From the NCBI GenBank assembly GCA_044353165.1, contig JBILCM010000028.1:1-28726 (forward strand): 28,726 nucleotides of DNA, in the 5' to 3' direction. Below the pieces are notes generated by a model. The model made no database searches, was not told where the DNA came from, and worked only from the letters and a program-made list of their open reading frames with translations. Source of the stretch: JBILCM01 sp044353165. GTDB taxonomy: Bacteria; Bacillota; Bacilli; Paenibacillales; YIM-B00363. A program made the translations under genes and the position numbers. Positions 7,209-13,748 of this stretch are shown piece by piece (position 1 is the first letter of the stretch; each line of letters starts with the position of its first letter).

Positions 7209-8507
7209 ATGACCGCATCTCATCTTCTATACGTCGCTTTATTTATTGTTGCGACCGCTTTCTTCGTAGCCACCAAATTTTCAATCTTGAAGCTTCGTCC
7301 GAGTCGGGTCGATCAGCTCGTACTAGAGAATCACAGGAATGCTAACACATTGAAACTAGTCACCATCAATCCGGATGGTTACTTATCCGCATGTCAGCTT
7401 GGCATCACGATAACAACGTTGGGCTTAGGTTGGCTTGGAGAACCCGCCGTTCAATATTTGTTGTACCCTGTCTTTATTTTTTTTGAACTGCCGGGCGGTG
7501 TCACTTCCTTCGTTTCATTCCTGATATCCTTTGGGGTGATTACGTATTTGCATGTTGTCCTCGGCGAATTGGCTCCAAAGTCATTAGCCATTCACAAAAC
7601 AGAAGCCATCAGCCTGCTTACGGCACGCCCCATAATCGTATTCTATAAGCTCATGTACCCGTTTATTTGGTTATTCAATGGATCAGCAATCTTGGTCATT
7701 CGACTGTTGGGGATGAAGCCGGTCAGTGAACACGAAGATGCCCACTCCGAGGAAGAACTAAGGGATATCCTAACTGAAAGCTATGAAAGCGGGAAAATTA
7801 ATCGGACGGAATATGGGTATGTGAATCGCATCTTTGCATTTGATGATTTGCTTGCTCGTGAAATCATGGTACCGCGTATTGATATGGTCTGCTTGTACAT
7901 CGACAAAACTCTTGAGGAAAATGTGCGCGTTATTAAGGAGGAACAATATACTCGGTTCCCCGTCGTTGAGAACAACAAAGACAATATTATCGGAATGGTC
8001 AACACGAAGCATTTTTTCTTGCAATACCATGATCGTCCGCAAGTCGAGATGTCCAAGCTCATTCACCCGATTCTCACCGTTCCCGACGCAATACCCGTGA
8101 AAGCACTGCTAAAGAATATGCAACAAGATCGGACACATCTTGCAATTCTTGTAGATGAATATGGTGGAACTTCAGGTATGGTGACAATCGAAGACATTCT
8201 CGAGGAGATCGTTGGAGATATACGCGACGAATTCGATGCGGAAGAAAAACTGGAAGTCGAGAAGCTGGGTGACGATCATTATTTGATTGATGGGAAAGTG
8301 TCGATATCTCACGTGAATGATTTACTGCATGCAGAAATTGAGAGTGACAAGATCGATACGATTGGTGGATGGTTATATGGTCAGCACACTGAGTTGAAGA
8401 AAGGGGTCGAATGGCACTATAATGGGATCGCCTTCATTATTCGTGAGAAAGAGAGACATCGGATACGCAAGATGGAGATTATGAAGCTTGGAAAGTCAAC
8501 CAACTAA
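7209..8507 (+). CDS. CNNM/CorC (hemolysin C) family CBS-domain membrane protein
   Basis: A 432-residue protein with the standard order of the family: a DUF21/CNNM membrane domain (about 1-170, with INPDGYLSACQLGITITTLGLGWLGE split over conserved helices, and HVVLGELAPK), a CBS pair (about 205-330, with MVPRIDMV and DEYGGTSGMVTIEDILEEIVGDI), and a C-terminal CorC_HlyC domain (about 345-425). Bacterial relatives such as MpfA and YhdP are linked to magnesium export or tolerance; the old hemolysin label is not functional evidence. AAGGAG lies 5 bases before the ATG. It is divergent from the sulfur operon and ends at a hairpin shared with spoVAE. Confidence 0.9.
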   Translation: MTASHLLYVALFIVATAFFVATKFSILKLRPSRVDQLVLENHRNANTLKLVTINPDGYLSACQLGITITTLGLGWLGEPAVQYLLYPVFIFFELPGGVTSFVSFLISFGVITYLHVVLGELAPKSLAIHKTEAISLLTARPIIVFYKLMYPFIWLFNGSAILVIRLLGMKPVSEHEDAHSEEELRDILTESYESGKINRTEYGYVNRIFAFDDLLAREIMVPRIDMVCLYIDKTLEENVRVIKEEQYTRFPVVENNKDNIIGMVNTKHFFLQYHDRPQVEMSKLIHPILTVPDAIPVKALLKNMQQDRTHLAILVDEYGGTSGMVTIEDILEEIVGDIRDEFDAEEKLEVEKLGDDHYLIDGKVSISHVNDLLHAEIESDKIDTIGGWLYGQHTELKKGVEWHYNGIAFIIREKERHRIRKMEIMKLGKSTN

Positions 8508-8538
8508 ACCGCGCCAGGGGAAATCACCCGCGCGGTTT
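8506..8538. terminator. Bidirectional terminator, CNNM gene / spoVAE
   Basis: A 9-bp perfect GC-rich stem (8506-8514 with 8530-8538) with AAA/TTT ends and a partly paired 15-base loop lies between convergent genes. One arm overlaps the end of the CNNM gene and the other arm the end of spoVAE. Confidence 0.75.
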
Positions 8539-8898
8539 CACCACTAACGCTGCTAACACGGAGAAGATGATCGCCGCTGAAATCCCCGCACTCGTGACTT
8601 CAAAAATCCCCGTAATGATGCCTATCCATCCGTTCGTCTTTAGCTCTGCCAGTGCACCGTGGACAAGGGCGTTACCAAAGCTCGTAATCGGCACCGTGGC
8701 TCCCGCGCCTGCAAATTCAATAAACCGGTCATACACGCTTCGGCCATCAATAAGGATTCCGTCCACGACAGCGCCAAGTACGACCAACAATGTCATCGTA
8801 TGCGCCGGCGTGAGCCGGAAAACATCAAAACAGATCTGACCGAGCACACAAATTGCGCCACCGCACAAGAATGCCCATAAGAATGTCATCGCGGTCAT
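8524..8898 (-). CDS. spoVAE: Stage V sporulation protein SpoVAE (SpoVAEb type)
   Basis: A 124-residue membrane protein with about four hydrophobic segments, including AHTMTLLVVLGAVVDGI and a GAGATVPITSFGNALVHGA segment shared with SpoVAC. SpoVA proteins form the inner-membrane channel that moves calcium-dipicolinate into the developing spore and out at germination. The ATG at 8898 overlaps the spoVAD stop (ATGA), with AAAGGAG about 11 bases upstream; an ATG at 8889 is less well placed. It is the last gene of the operon and ends inside a hairpin terminator. Confidence 0.91.
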   Translation of the reverse strand: MTAMTFLWAFLCGGAICVLGQICFDVFRLTPAHTMTLLVVLGAVVDGILIDGRSVYDRFIEFAGAGATVPITSFGNALVHGALAELKTNGWIGIITGIFEVTSAGISAAIIFSVLAALVVKPRG

Positions 8899-9917
8899 GG
8901 GGCTACACGCTCCTTTCGTTCGATGGATACCGCATGTGCAATACAAGGAATACTCTCCCCTTGTTGGAACGACAAGGGAGATAACAAGGCGCCCGTGGCT
9001 ACCACCAGAATACGATTCAGCTCTCCCCGCTTCATACGCTTCAACAGATGTCCATACGTAACGACCGCTGAACAACCACATCCGCTAGCCCCCGCTTGTA
9101 CCATCTGTTTTTCATAATCGTAGATCATCATCCCGCAGTCCGTATATTGCGTCTGTTGCATCGGAACCTTATGTTTTGCGAATAATTCACAGGCAATCTC
9201 GTAACCAACTTTGGATAAATCCCCGGTCGCAATCAGATCATAATACCCCGGTTCTATCTGTAAATCGCGCAAATGTGCTTGGATCGTATCCACGGCTGCG
9301 GGCGCCATCGCCGCTCCCATATTGAAGGGGTCCTTGATGCCCATATCAATCACGCGGCCGATGGTCGCTGAAGTCACAATCGGCCCATCGCCTTCCCTGG
9401 ATACGACCGCAGCGCCTGCGCCGGTAACTGTATACTGCGCCGTAGGCGGCTTCTGCGAACCGTATTCCGTTGGGTAGCGGAATTGCTTCTCTGCGCTTGC
9501 GTTGTGGCTGCAAGTCCCTGCCAACACTAACTTGCCGGCGCCAGCATTCACAATCATCGAAGCAAGCGCCAAGCTTTCCATCGAGGTGGAACATGCCCCG
9601 AAGACGCCAAGAAACGGGATTGCCAATGTTCGCGCGGCAAAGCTGCTGCTAATGATCTGATTCATCAGATCACCGCCAATATAAAACTGCACTTGCTCTT
9701 TCGTTAGCCCCGCGTTCTCGATCGCAAGTGATGCCGCATCTTCAATCAACACTTTCTCCGCTTTCTCCCAGCTTGTTTCTTCCATCATTGGATGACCATG
9801 GATAATATCGAAATCATTCGCAAGCGGCCCTCTCCCTTCGAAAGGACCGACCACTGTGGCCGTAGCGCGAATGACCGGTTTATTCTCAAATATCCAACTC
9901 TGATGTCCCTTCAACAT
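8895..9917 (-). CDS. spoVAD: Stage V sporulation protein SpoVAD
   Basis: A 340-residue protein with a thiolase-like fold. FGACSTSMESLALA is the region equivalent to the thiolase nucleophile loop, and GASGCGCSAVV lies near the C-terminus. SpoVAD is peripheral at the spore inner membrane and binds dipicolinic acid directly as part of the SpoVA channel. The ATG at 9917 has GGAGG 8 bases upstream and is preferred to a GTG at 9938 lying upstream of that site. It begins one base after the spoVAC stop and overlaps spoVAE by four bases. Confidence 0.94.
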   Translation of the reverse strand: MLKGHQSWIFENKPVIRATATVVGPFEGRGPLANDFDIIHGHPMMEETSWEKAEKVLIEDAASLAIENAGLTKEQVQFYIGGDLMNQIISSSFAARTLAIPFLGVFGACSTSMESLALASMIVNAGAGKLVLAGTCSHNASAEKQFRYPTEYGSQKPPTAQYTVTGAGAAVVSREGDGPIVTSATIGRVIDMGIKDPFNMGAAMAPAAVDTIQAHLRDLQIEPGYYDLIATGDLSKVGYEIACELFAKHKVPMQQTQYTDCGMMIYDYEKQMVQAGASGCGCSAVVTYGHLLKRMKRGELNRILVVATGALLSPLSFQQGESIPCIAHAVSIERKERVAP

Positions 9918-9918
9918 A

Positions 9919-10401
9919 TCAAGATCCTCCCCCGACACTCTGAAACAACAAATGGACGATGCCGATCACGAATGCGGCGAATGTACCGAACACGATGACA
10001 GGACCTGCTAACTTGAACATTTTGCCCCCGACGCCCAAGACGATCCCTTCACTTCGATGCTCGATCGCCGCAGATGCCAATGAATTGGCAAAACCCGTGA
10101 CAGGCACCGCCGACCCTGCACCTGCCCATTGTCCGATCTTGTCGTATACACCCATGCTGGTAAGGATGACAGAAATCAGAATCAATATAGCGACTGTAGG
10201 ATCGCCGGCTTTCTTCTCGTCGAAGCCACCCCATGTGATGAACGCTTGACGAATCGCTTCCCCTACCAAACATACGCCCCCACCAAAAAAGAAGGCTCGC
10301 AAACAATTTTGCACAATCGGCCGCTTCGGTTCGATCCGTTCGGCTAACGCCTTGTATTCTTGCTGCACGGGTGTCAGTTTTTTCTTCTTACTGTTTGCCA
10401 T
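9919..10401 (-). CDS. spoVAC: Stage V sporulation protein SpoVAC
   Basis: A 160-residue membrane protein with a Lys-rich cytoplasmic N-terminus (MANSKKKK) and about four membrane segments. Family stretches include NCLRAFFFGGGVCLVGE and GAGSAVPVTGFANSLASAAIE. SpoVAC is the membrane component of the SpoVA channel, and the B. subtilis protein behaves as a mechanosensitive channel. The ribosome site AGGAGG overlaps the TAG stop of the preceding DUF421 gene, which couples the two. The classical partners spoVAA, spoVAB and spoVAF are not in this operon. Confidence 0.94.
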   Translation of the reverse strand: MANSKKKKLTPVQQEYKALAERIEPKRPIVQNCLRAFFFGGGVCLVGEAIRQAFITWGGFDEKKAGDPTVAILILISVILTSMGVYDKIGQWAGAGSAVPVTGFANSLASAAIEHRSEGIVLGVGGKMFKLAGPVIVFGTFAAFVIGIVHLLFQSVGGGS

Positions 10402-10413
10402 TGTGCTTGCCTC

Positions 10414-11274
10414 CTATCGGATCAGTAACGGCTTGATGTCACGAATGACGCGATTCATCATCTGGGAACATTGTTCGTACATGGTCTTGGCTTGCTCGTG
10501 TTGCGTGGAAAGGCTGAACATCTCGAGATCGGCTTCACACTTAGCCAATTGGTAATACAACATCGCCTTCTGTTGTGGTTTCGGCACTTTGATTTTGTCA
10601 TCGTATAAATCCACATACAGTTGACCCATCGCATCGACTTGACCGAGCAGGACGTTCTCCCGTGTGACACCCAGTTTCTGCAGCTCCGTCATGAGCCAAT
10701 CTCGATTCAGACCGATGGTCGATAACGGTTCATCCATGATCTCTCCATCCATGATCACCGTCTGGGGTTCCTGCTCAGGCGCCACTTGAATGCCCAGATG
10801 CTTCGGGGTCAGCGGTTGATTCTCACGAGTGAGCAGAATATTGATATCCCCATTCGGTTCCATAACCGCAAACTCAACATCGGCCGCTTTGAATACATTC
10901 TTCTTGCGAAGCTGTTGCATTAACTCATCCACCGTGAGGCGCTCTTTCATCAAGTTGTCTTCGAATATTTTGCCATCCTTAATGAGGACAGTTGTTTTTC
11001 CGTCGATCACATTCCGCGCGATGCGGCTCTTGATTTGCAGAAATTCAATGCCGATCGAGACGAGCACCCAAACGGCCAACGACACGAGCCCCAAATACCA
11101 GTTGGCCTCAAGGTCCAAGGAAACGTAAGCGGCCAAGCTACCAATCGTAATCCCCGTGATGTATTCGAAGACAGAAAGTTCACTGACTTGCCGTTTGCCC
11201 AGTAGTTTCGTTAAGAAAAACAAAGATACGACAGCTGTGAGGGTACGCAGGCCTACCTCAAGTACTTCGGGCAC
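10414..11274 (-). CDS. DUF421 (YetF-like) membrane protein with C-terminal DUF1657-like module
   Basis: A 286-residue protein. The N-terminus has two or three membrane segments (about 8-80, with FFLTKLLGKRQVSELSVFEY, the DUF421 hallmark). Next is the soluble YetF domain (about 85-215), with TVLIKDGKI and the N-R-DWLMTELQKLG stretch. The last ~50 residues (LAKCEADLEMFSLSTQHEQAK) align well with the neighbouring DUF1657 protein (LKSAQASLEQFALSTQNQEAK), so this looks like a fusion. Such genes accompany spoVAC-spoVAD-spoVAEb in the spoVA-2mob type operons linked to spore heat resistance. It starts with GTG, preceded by GGGGG about 9 bases upstream. It is the first gene of this spoVA operon, and the exact role is unknown. 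Confidence 0.88.
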   Translation of the reverse strand: MPEVLEVGLRTLTAVVSLFFLTKLLGKRQVSELSVFEYITGITIGSLAAYVSLDLEANWYLGLVSLAVWVLVSIGIEFLQIKSRIARNVIDGKTTVLIKDGKIFEDNLMKERLTVDELMQQLRKKNVFKAADVEFAVMEPNGDINILLTRENQPLTPKHLGIQVAPEQEPQTVIMDGEIMDEPLSTIGLNRDWLMTELQKLGVTRENVLLGQVDAMGQLYVDLYDDKIKVPKPQQKAMLYYQLAKCEADLEMFSLSTQHEQAKTMYEQCSQMMNRVIRDIKPLLIR

Positions 11275-11309
11275 AGGAACAATCCCCCTTTTCTACATTG
11301 ATTGTCAAT

Positions 11310-11339
11310 GAGTATGAGCGAGATCGGTCGTTTTTATTC
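11310..11339 (-). promoter_or_regulatory. Sigma-G-like promoter of the DUF421-spoVA operon
   Basis: On the minus strand GAATA (-35, 11339-11335) and CATACTC (-10, 11316-11310) are 18 bases apart. This fits the sigma-G consensus GHATR / CATnhTA with one mismatch in the last base. Forespore sigma-G control is what known spoVA operons have. Confidence 0.6.
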
Positions 11340-11340
11340 T

Positions 11341-11371
11341 GTATGATCTGGGAAAAACGGGACACATTATA
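11341..11371 (+). promoter_or_regulatory. Sigma-G-like promoter of the DUF1657 gene
   Basis: CATTATA (11365-11371) is a full match to the sigma-G -10. GTATG (11341-11345) matches the -35, but the spacing is 19 bases, one more than usual. It diverges from the spoVA promoter. Confidence 0.45.
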
Positions 11372-11406
11372 GCTGTTTGGAATTTCGGTGGGAGGAGGTG
11401 ACAGCG

Positions 11407-11613
11407 ATGACCGTTGCATCCGATGTAAAAACATGTCTTGCTTCCTTGAAAAGTGCGCAGGCCAGCCTTGAGCAATTCGCCTTGAGCACACAAAACCAAG
11501 AAGCAAAATCAACGTTCACAAGCGCAGCACAGACCACGAAGCAAGTGATTACCCAAGTGGAGACGCGCGTGCAACAGCTGGAGAATGAGGAACCTCAATA
11601 TAAAGGATTCTAG
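11407..11613 (+). CDS. DUF1657 domain protein
   Basis: A 68-residue, Gln/Thr/Ser-rich, probably helical protein beginning MTVASDVKTCLASLKSAQAS and ending EEPQYKGF, typical of DUF1657. Its function is not known. Members are found beside DUF421 and spoVA genes in spore formers, as here. The ATG at 11407 has GGAGGTGA 5 bases upstream; the longer open frame before it is non-coding. It is divergent from the DUF421-spoVA operon, whose first protein carries a related C-terminal module. A decayed copy of its 3' end lies at 12951-12992. Confidence 0.88.
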   Translation: MTVASDVKTCLASLKSAQASLEQFALSTQNQEAKSTFTSAAQTTKQVITQVETRVQQLENEEPQYKGF

Positions 11614-11653
11614 GTTGTACCGAAAGTAATTTATAATAATGAAAAAGCCAAAT

Positions 11654-11686
11654 GGTCTTTGCCCGAATTTATTCGGGGCAAAGGCC
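11654..11686. terminator. Bidirectional terminator, DUF1657 gene / egsA
   Basis: The stem pairs CTTTGCCCGAA (11657-11667) with TTCGGGGCAAAG (11672-11683), with one bulged G and extra GGTC/GGCC pairs outside. On the minus strand a T-run (CTTTTTC) follows after several bases, fitting termination of the dehydrogenase gene. Confidence 0.7.
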
Positions 11687-11692
11687 GCTTCA

Positions 11693-12916
11693 TTATACCT
11701 GCAATCTTTCATTCAGAAAACGAAGAATCGTGTATCTTGCCCGAACACGGTGCGCTTCTTTCAGGCTTGACTCAAGTAATGCTTCAGACACATTCAGTTC
11801 TTCTGGTGTGAGTACGCCTCCAACAATCTTTAACATGGAACGATAACCTTCTTGATCAGGGATTTGATCCAGTTGAGCAAGAAGACTTGCAACATGTGGC
11901 TTCAACCGCAATTTGAAATCGTCTTGTCCCCCTATGTCTTCCGACACCCCTTTTACCAGAAACTCGCGAAACTCCGATTTGTAACGTTGGGCAATCAGGA
12001 TCGAGGTTACACCGACTTTGGCTCCGTGAAGCTGTTGTTTTTTGTTATCCTTGATCGCTGCCATTTCCCATACATGGGAGACATGATGCTCTCCCCCTGA
12101 AGCCGAATTCGAATTTCCTGTTAAGAGCATGGATAAACCAGAGACGATTAATGATTCCATAAGCTTATAAATCCCTGCTTTTGTTCCTGTTGCAATCGCA
12201 TCCATGTGTGTTATGCACTGCTGTAAGGCATGCTCCGTGATTTGGTACGATAGCGGACAGAAAGGCTCATCCTTCATGATATGGGAAAACCGCCAATCCA
12301 AGAGTGATGTGAATTTAGCGAGCATATCCCCGAAACCCGCAGCTCGCATCGCTAACGGTGCCTCCTTCAATACAGCAAGATCAGCAAATACAGCGATAGG
12401 GGATTGAAGTTGATACGTTGTCTTTATTCCCTTAATGATCAGCGGTGAACCCATCGAATTAAAGCCATCTACTGAAGGGGCAGTGGGAACGGCTACGAAT
12501 GGTACACCCAACTTAAAACTAACGAAACGCGTGATGTCGTGTATTGTGCCTGCACCCACAGCAAGGAATACATCCGCATCTTTCGGCGACTCCAGTAGCA
12601 CTTGTACGATCGCTTTCTCGTCCGCCAGAACGTCACCGTTCTCATTCGGAGATAGACTCACCACAGTGCATGACATATGGTTTTCAGTTAACAGCTGTGC
12701 TAACCGCTTGCCGGCTGCCGCGACTGTATTGGCATCAACAACCATCACGGGGTGACGAAAATCTTTCGTTTTCAAATACTTGGCCGCATTACCAATCGCT
12801 TCGTCGTGAATCTCAATCGTTTCGATTCGCGGCTCAACGTGCGCATTCCCACAAGTACACTTCCGGATTACGTCCGTGAATGCGGATTGATCTAAATATG
12901 TAGACAAGTTCATCAT
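11693..12916 (-). CDS. egsA: sn-glycerol-1-phosphate dehydrogenase (EgsA/AraM family)
   Basis: A 407-residue NAD(P)- and metal-dependent dehydrogenase close in length to B. subtilis EgsA/AraM. It reduces dihydroxyacetone phosphate to sn-glycerol-1-phosphate, the enantiomer used in archaeal lipids and in heptaprenylglyceryl phosphate of some Bacilli. Visible motifs: cofactor-binding VGAGTIHDITRF (about 120), APSVDGFNSMGSPLI, and the metal-binding SGGEHHVSHVWE His cluster (about 270). Two ATGs (12916, 12913) follow GGGAG by 4 and 7 bases; the second has better spacing. It is a single gene, not in an arabinose operon. Older names are araM or glycerol dehydrogenase-like. Confidence 0.87.
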   Translation of the reverse strand: MMNLSTYLDQSAFTDVIRKCTCGNAHVEPRIETIEIHDEAIGNAAKYLKTKDFRHPVMVVDANTVAAAGKRLAQLLTENHMSCTVVSLSPNENGDVLADEKAIVQVLLESPKDADVFLAVGAGTIHDITRFVSFKLGVPFVAVPTAPSVDGFNSMGSPLIIKGIKTTYQLQSPIAVFADLAVLKEAPLAMRAAGFGDMLAKFTSLLDWRFSHIMKDEPFCPLSYQITEHALQQCITHMDAIATGTKAGIYKLMESLIVSGLSMLLTGNSNSASGGEHHVSHVWEMAAIKDNKKQQLHGAKVGVTSILIAQRYKSEFREFLVKGVSEDIGGQDDFKLRLKPHVASLLAQLDQIPDQEGYRSMLKIVGGVLTPEELNVSEALLESSLKEAHRVRARYTILRFLNERLQV

Positions 12917-12950
12917 ACTTCTCCCTCAATTATATAAATTCAATGACATA

Positions 12951-12992
12951 CAACAGCTAGAGAATAAGGAACCTCATTATAAGAGATTGTAT
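12951..12992 (+). pseudogene. Fossil of a DUF1657 gene 3' end
   Basis: This stretch matches the 3' end of the DUF1657 gene (11572-11613) at about 35 of 42 bases without gaps. In frame it reads QQLENKEPHYKRL against QQLENEEPQYKGF-stop. The stop codon is lost, and no homology is visible upstream or downstream. It looks like the remnant of a duplicated DUF1657 gene on the far side of egsA. Confidence 0.6.
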
Positions 12993-13000
12993 GAAGTCAT

Positions 13001-13043
13001 TAAAAAAACGCCTTGTCCGCAGAAAATTTCTGTGGCTGAGGCG
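13001..13043 (-). terminator. Rho-independent terminator of the coiled-coil gene
   Basis: In the minus direction a hairpin (13043-13009) pairs AGGCG with CGCCT and, inside, TTTCTGTGG-type bases with CCGCAGAAA. A run of seven T follows (13008-13002). It lies 20 bases after the stop of the gene at 13063. Confidence 0.85.
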
Positions 13044-13062
13044 CACTGTTGTTATCTTTATC

Positions 13063-13614
13063 TTAAACTGGCTTTCTTATTAGTGTGCGAATACGAACCT
13101 CATGATGCCCTAACACTTCATGAACAGATTGCTGGTCTTCCATAATGGCATCTAATTTTGAGATTGTTTCAACGCGGTACTCTGTTAGTGTGGCCGTTTG
13201 TTCAAAGATGGTTTCAACCTTCTCGCCCAATACCTTAACATCCGTCTTCAGCGTGTTCACATCCGATTTCAACGTGCCCACATCCGACTTCAACGTGCCC
13301 ACATCCGACTTCAACGTGCCCACGTCCGTCTTCAACGTGCTCACATCCGTCTTCAACGTGCCCACGTCCGTCTTCAGCGTGCCCACGTCCGTCTTCAGCG
13401 TGCCCACATCCGACTTCAACGTGCCCACATCCGACTTCAACGTGCCCACATCCGACTTCAACGTGCCCACATCCGACTTCAACGTGCCCACATCCGATTT
13501 CAACGTGCCCACATCCGATTTCAACGTGCCCACATCCGATTTCAGCGTGCCCACATCTGATTCAATTGATGTGACTTTAGACAGTAATAGTTCTAAAATT
13601 TCTCGATCATTCAT
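13063..13614 (-). CDS. Heptad-repeat coiled-coil protein
   Basis: A 183-residue protein of unknown function. It starts MNDREILELLLSKVTSIE, then has fifteen copies of a seven-residue unit (S/T)DV(G/S/N)TLK, then a non-repeated helical tail (KVLGEKVETIFEQTATLTE and on to the end). V and L fall at the a and d positions of each heptad, so the middle should form a long regular coiled coil, probably oligomeric. There is no signal peptide or membrane segment. The ATG at 13614 is preferred because AAGGA is 9 bases upstream; the ATG at 13620 is only 3 bases from it. It has its own promoter and terminator. Similar repeats occur in fibre-like and scaffold proteins, but no function is claimed. Confidence 0.75.
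   Translation of the reverse strand: MNDREILELLLSKVTSIESDVGTLKSDVGTLKSDVGTLKSDVGTLKSDVGTLKSDVGTLKSDVGTLKSDVGTLKTDVGTLKTDVGTLKTDVSTLKTDVGTLKSDVGTLKSDVGTLKSDVNTLKTDVKVLGEKVETIFEQTATLTEYRVETISKLDAIMEDQQSVHEVLGHHEVRIRTLIRKPV
13240..13554. repeat. Tandem 21-bp coding repeat, 15 units
   Basis: Fifteen back-to-back 21-bp units (plus-strand form ATCCGAYTTCAACGTGCCCA plus C) without spacers. Units differ at a few positions (A/G at the first base, GAC/GAT/GTC, AAC/AGC). Identical neighbours, such as four equal units at 13408-13491, show recent copying. Each unit encodes one heptad of the coiled-coil protein. Confidence 0.95.
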
Positions 13615-13653
13615 TGCCATCAATCCTTCCGAGCATGCCAAATCATTACTCTA

Positions 13654-13662
13654 ATTATACCA
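13654..13662 (-). promoter_or_regulatory. Extended -10 promoter of the coiled-coil gene
   Basis: TGG-TATAAT on the minus strand (13662-13654) is a full extended -10 element, about 40 bases before the start codon. The -35 region is T-rich and weak. Confidence 0.5.
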
Positions 13663-13683
13663 CACGCATGCGATAAGAAAAAT

Positions 13684-13733
13684 GATGAATTCATCCGTCT
13701 ATGAATTATTGTGTTGGTTTTGATAATTCATAG
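13684..13733 (-). terminator. Stem-loop terminator region after zagA
   Basis: In the minus direction a perfect 11-bp stem (13733-13723 with 13709-13699, loop 13) is followed by the 12-bp palindrome GATGAATTCATC and then a T-rich run. It is AT-rich, so termination is inferred, but it lies 15 bases after the zagA stop. Confidence 0.5.
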
Positions 13734-13748
13734 GAATGACTGAATCAG

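Noticed and set aside
8524..11613. Mobile element carrying the spoVA genes (Tn1546-like)
   Set aside because: No transposase, resolvase, terminal inverted repeats or target duplication can be seen on either side.
13240..13554. CRISPR-like array
   Set aside because: The units are contiguous 21-mers with no unique spacers and lie in frame inside a coding sequence.
13145..13654. Long plus-strand open frames (about 169 and 120 codons) across the 21-bp repeats
   Set aside because: A 21-bp unit without stops keeps several frames open. The minus frame has the promoter, ribosome site, heptad pattern and terminator.
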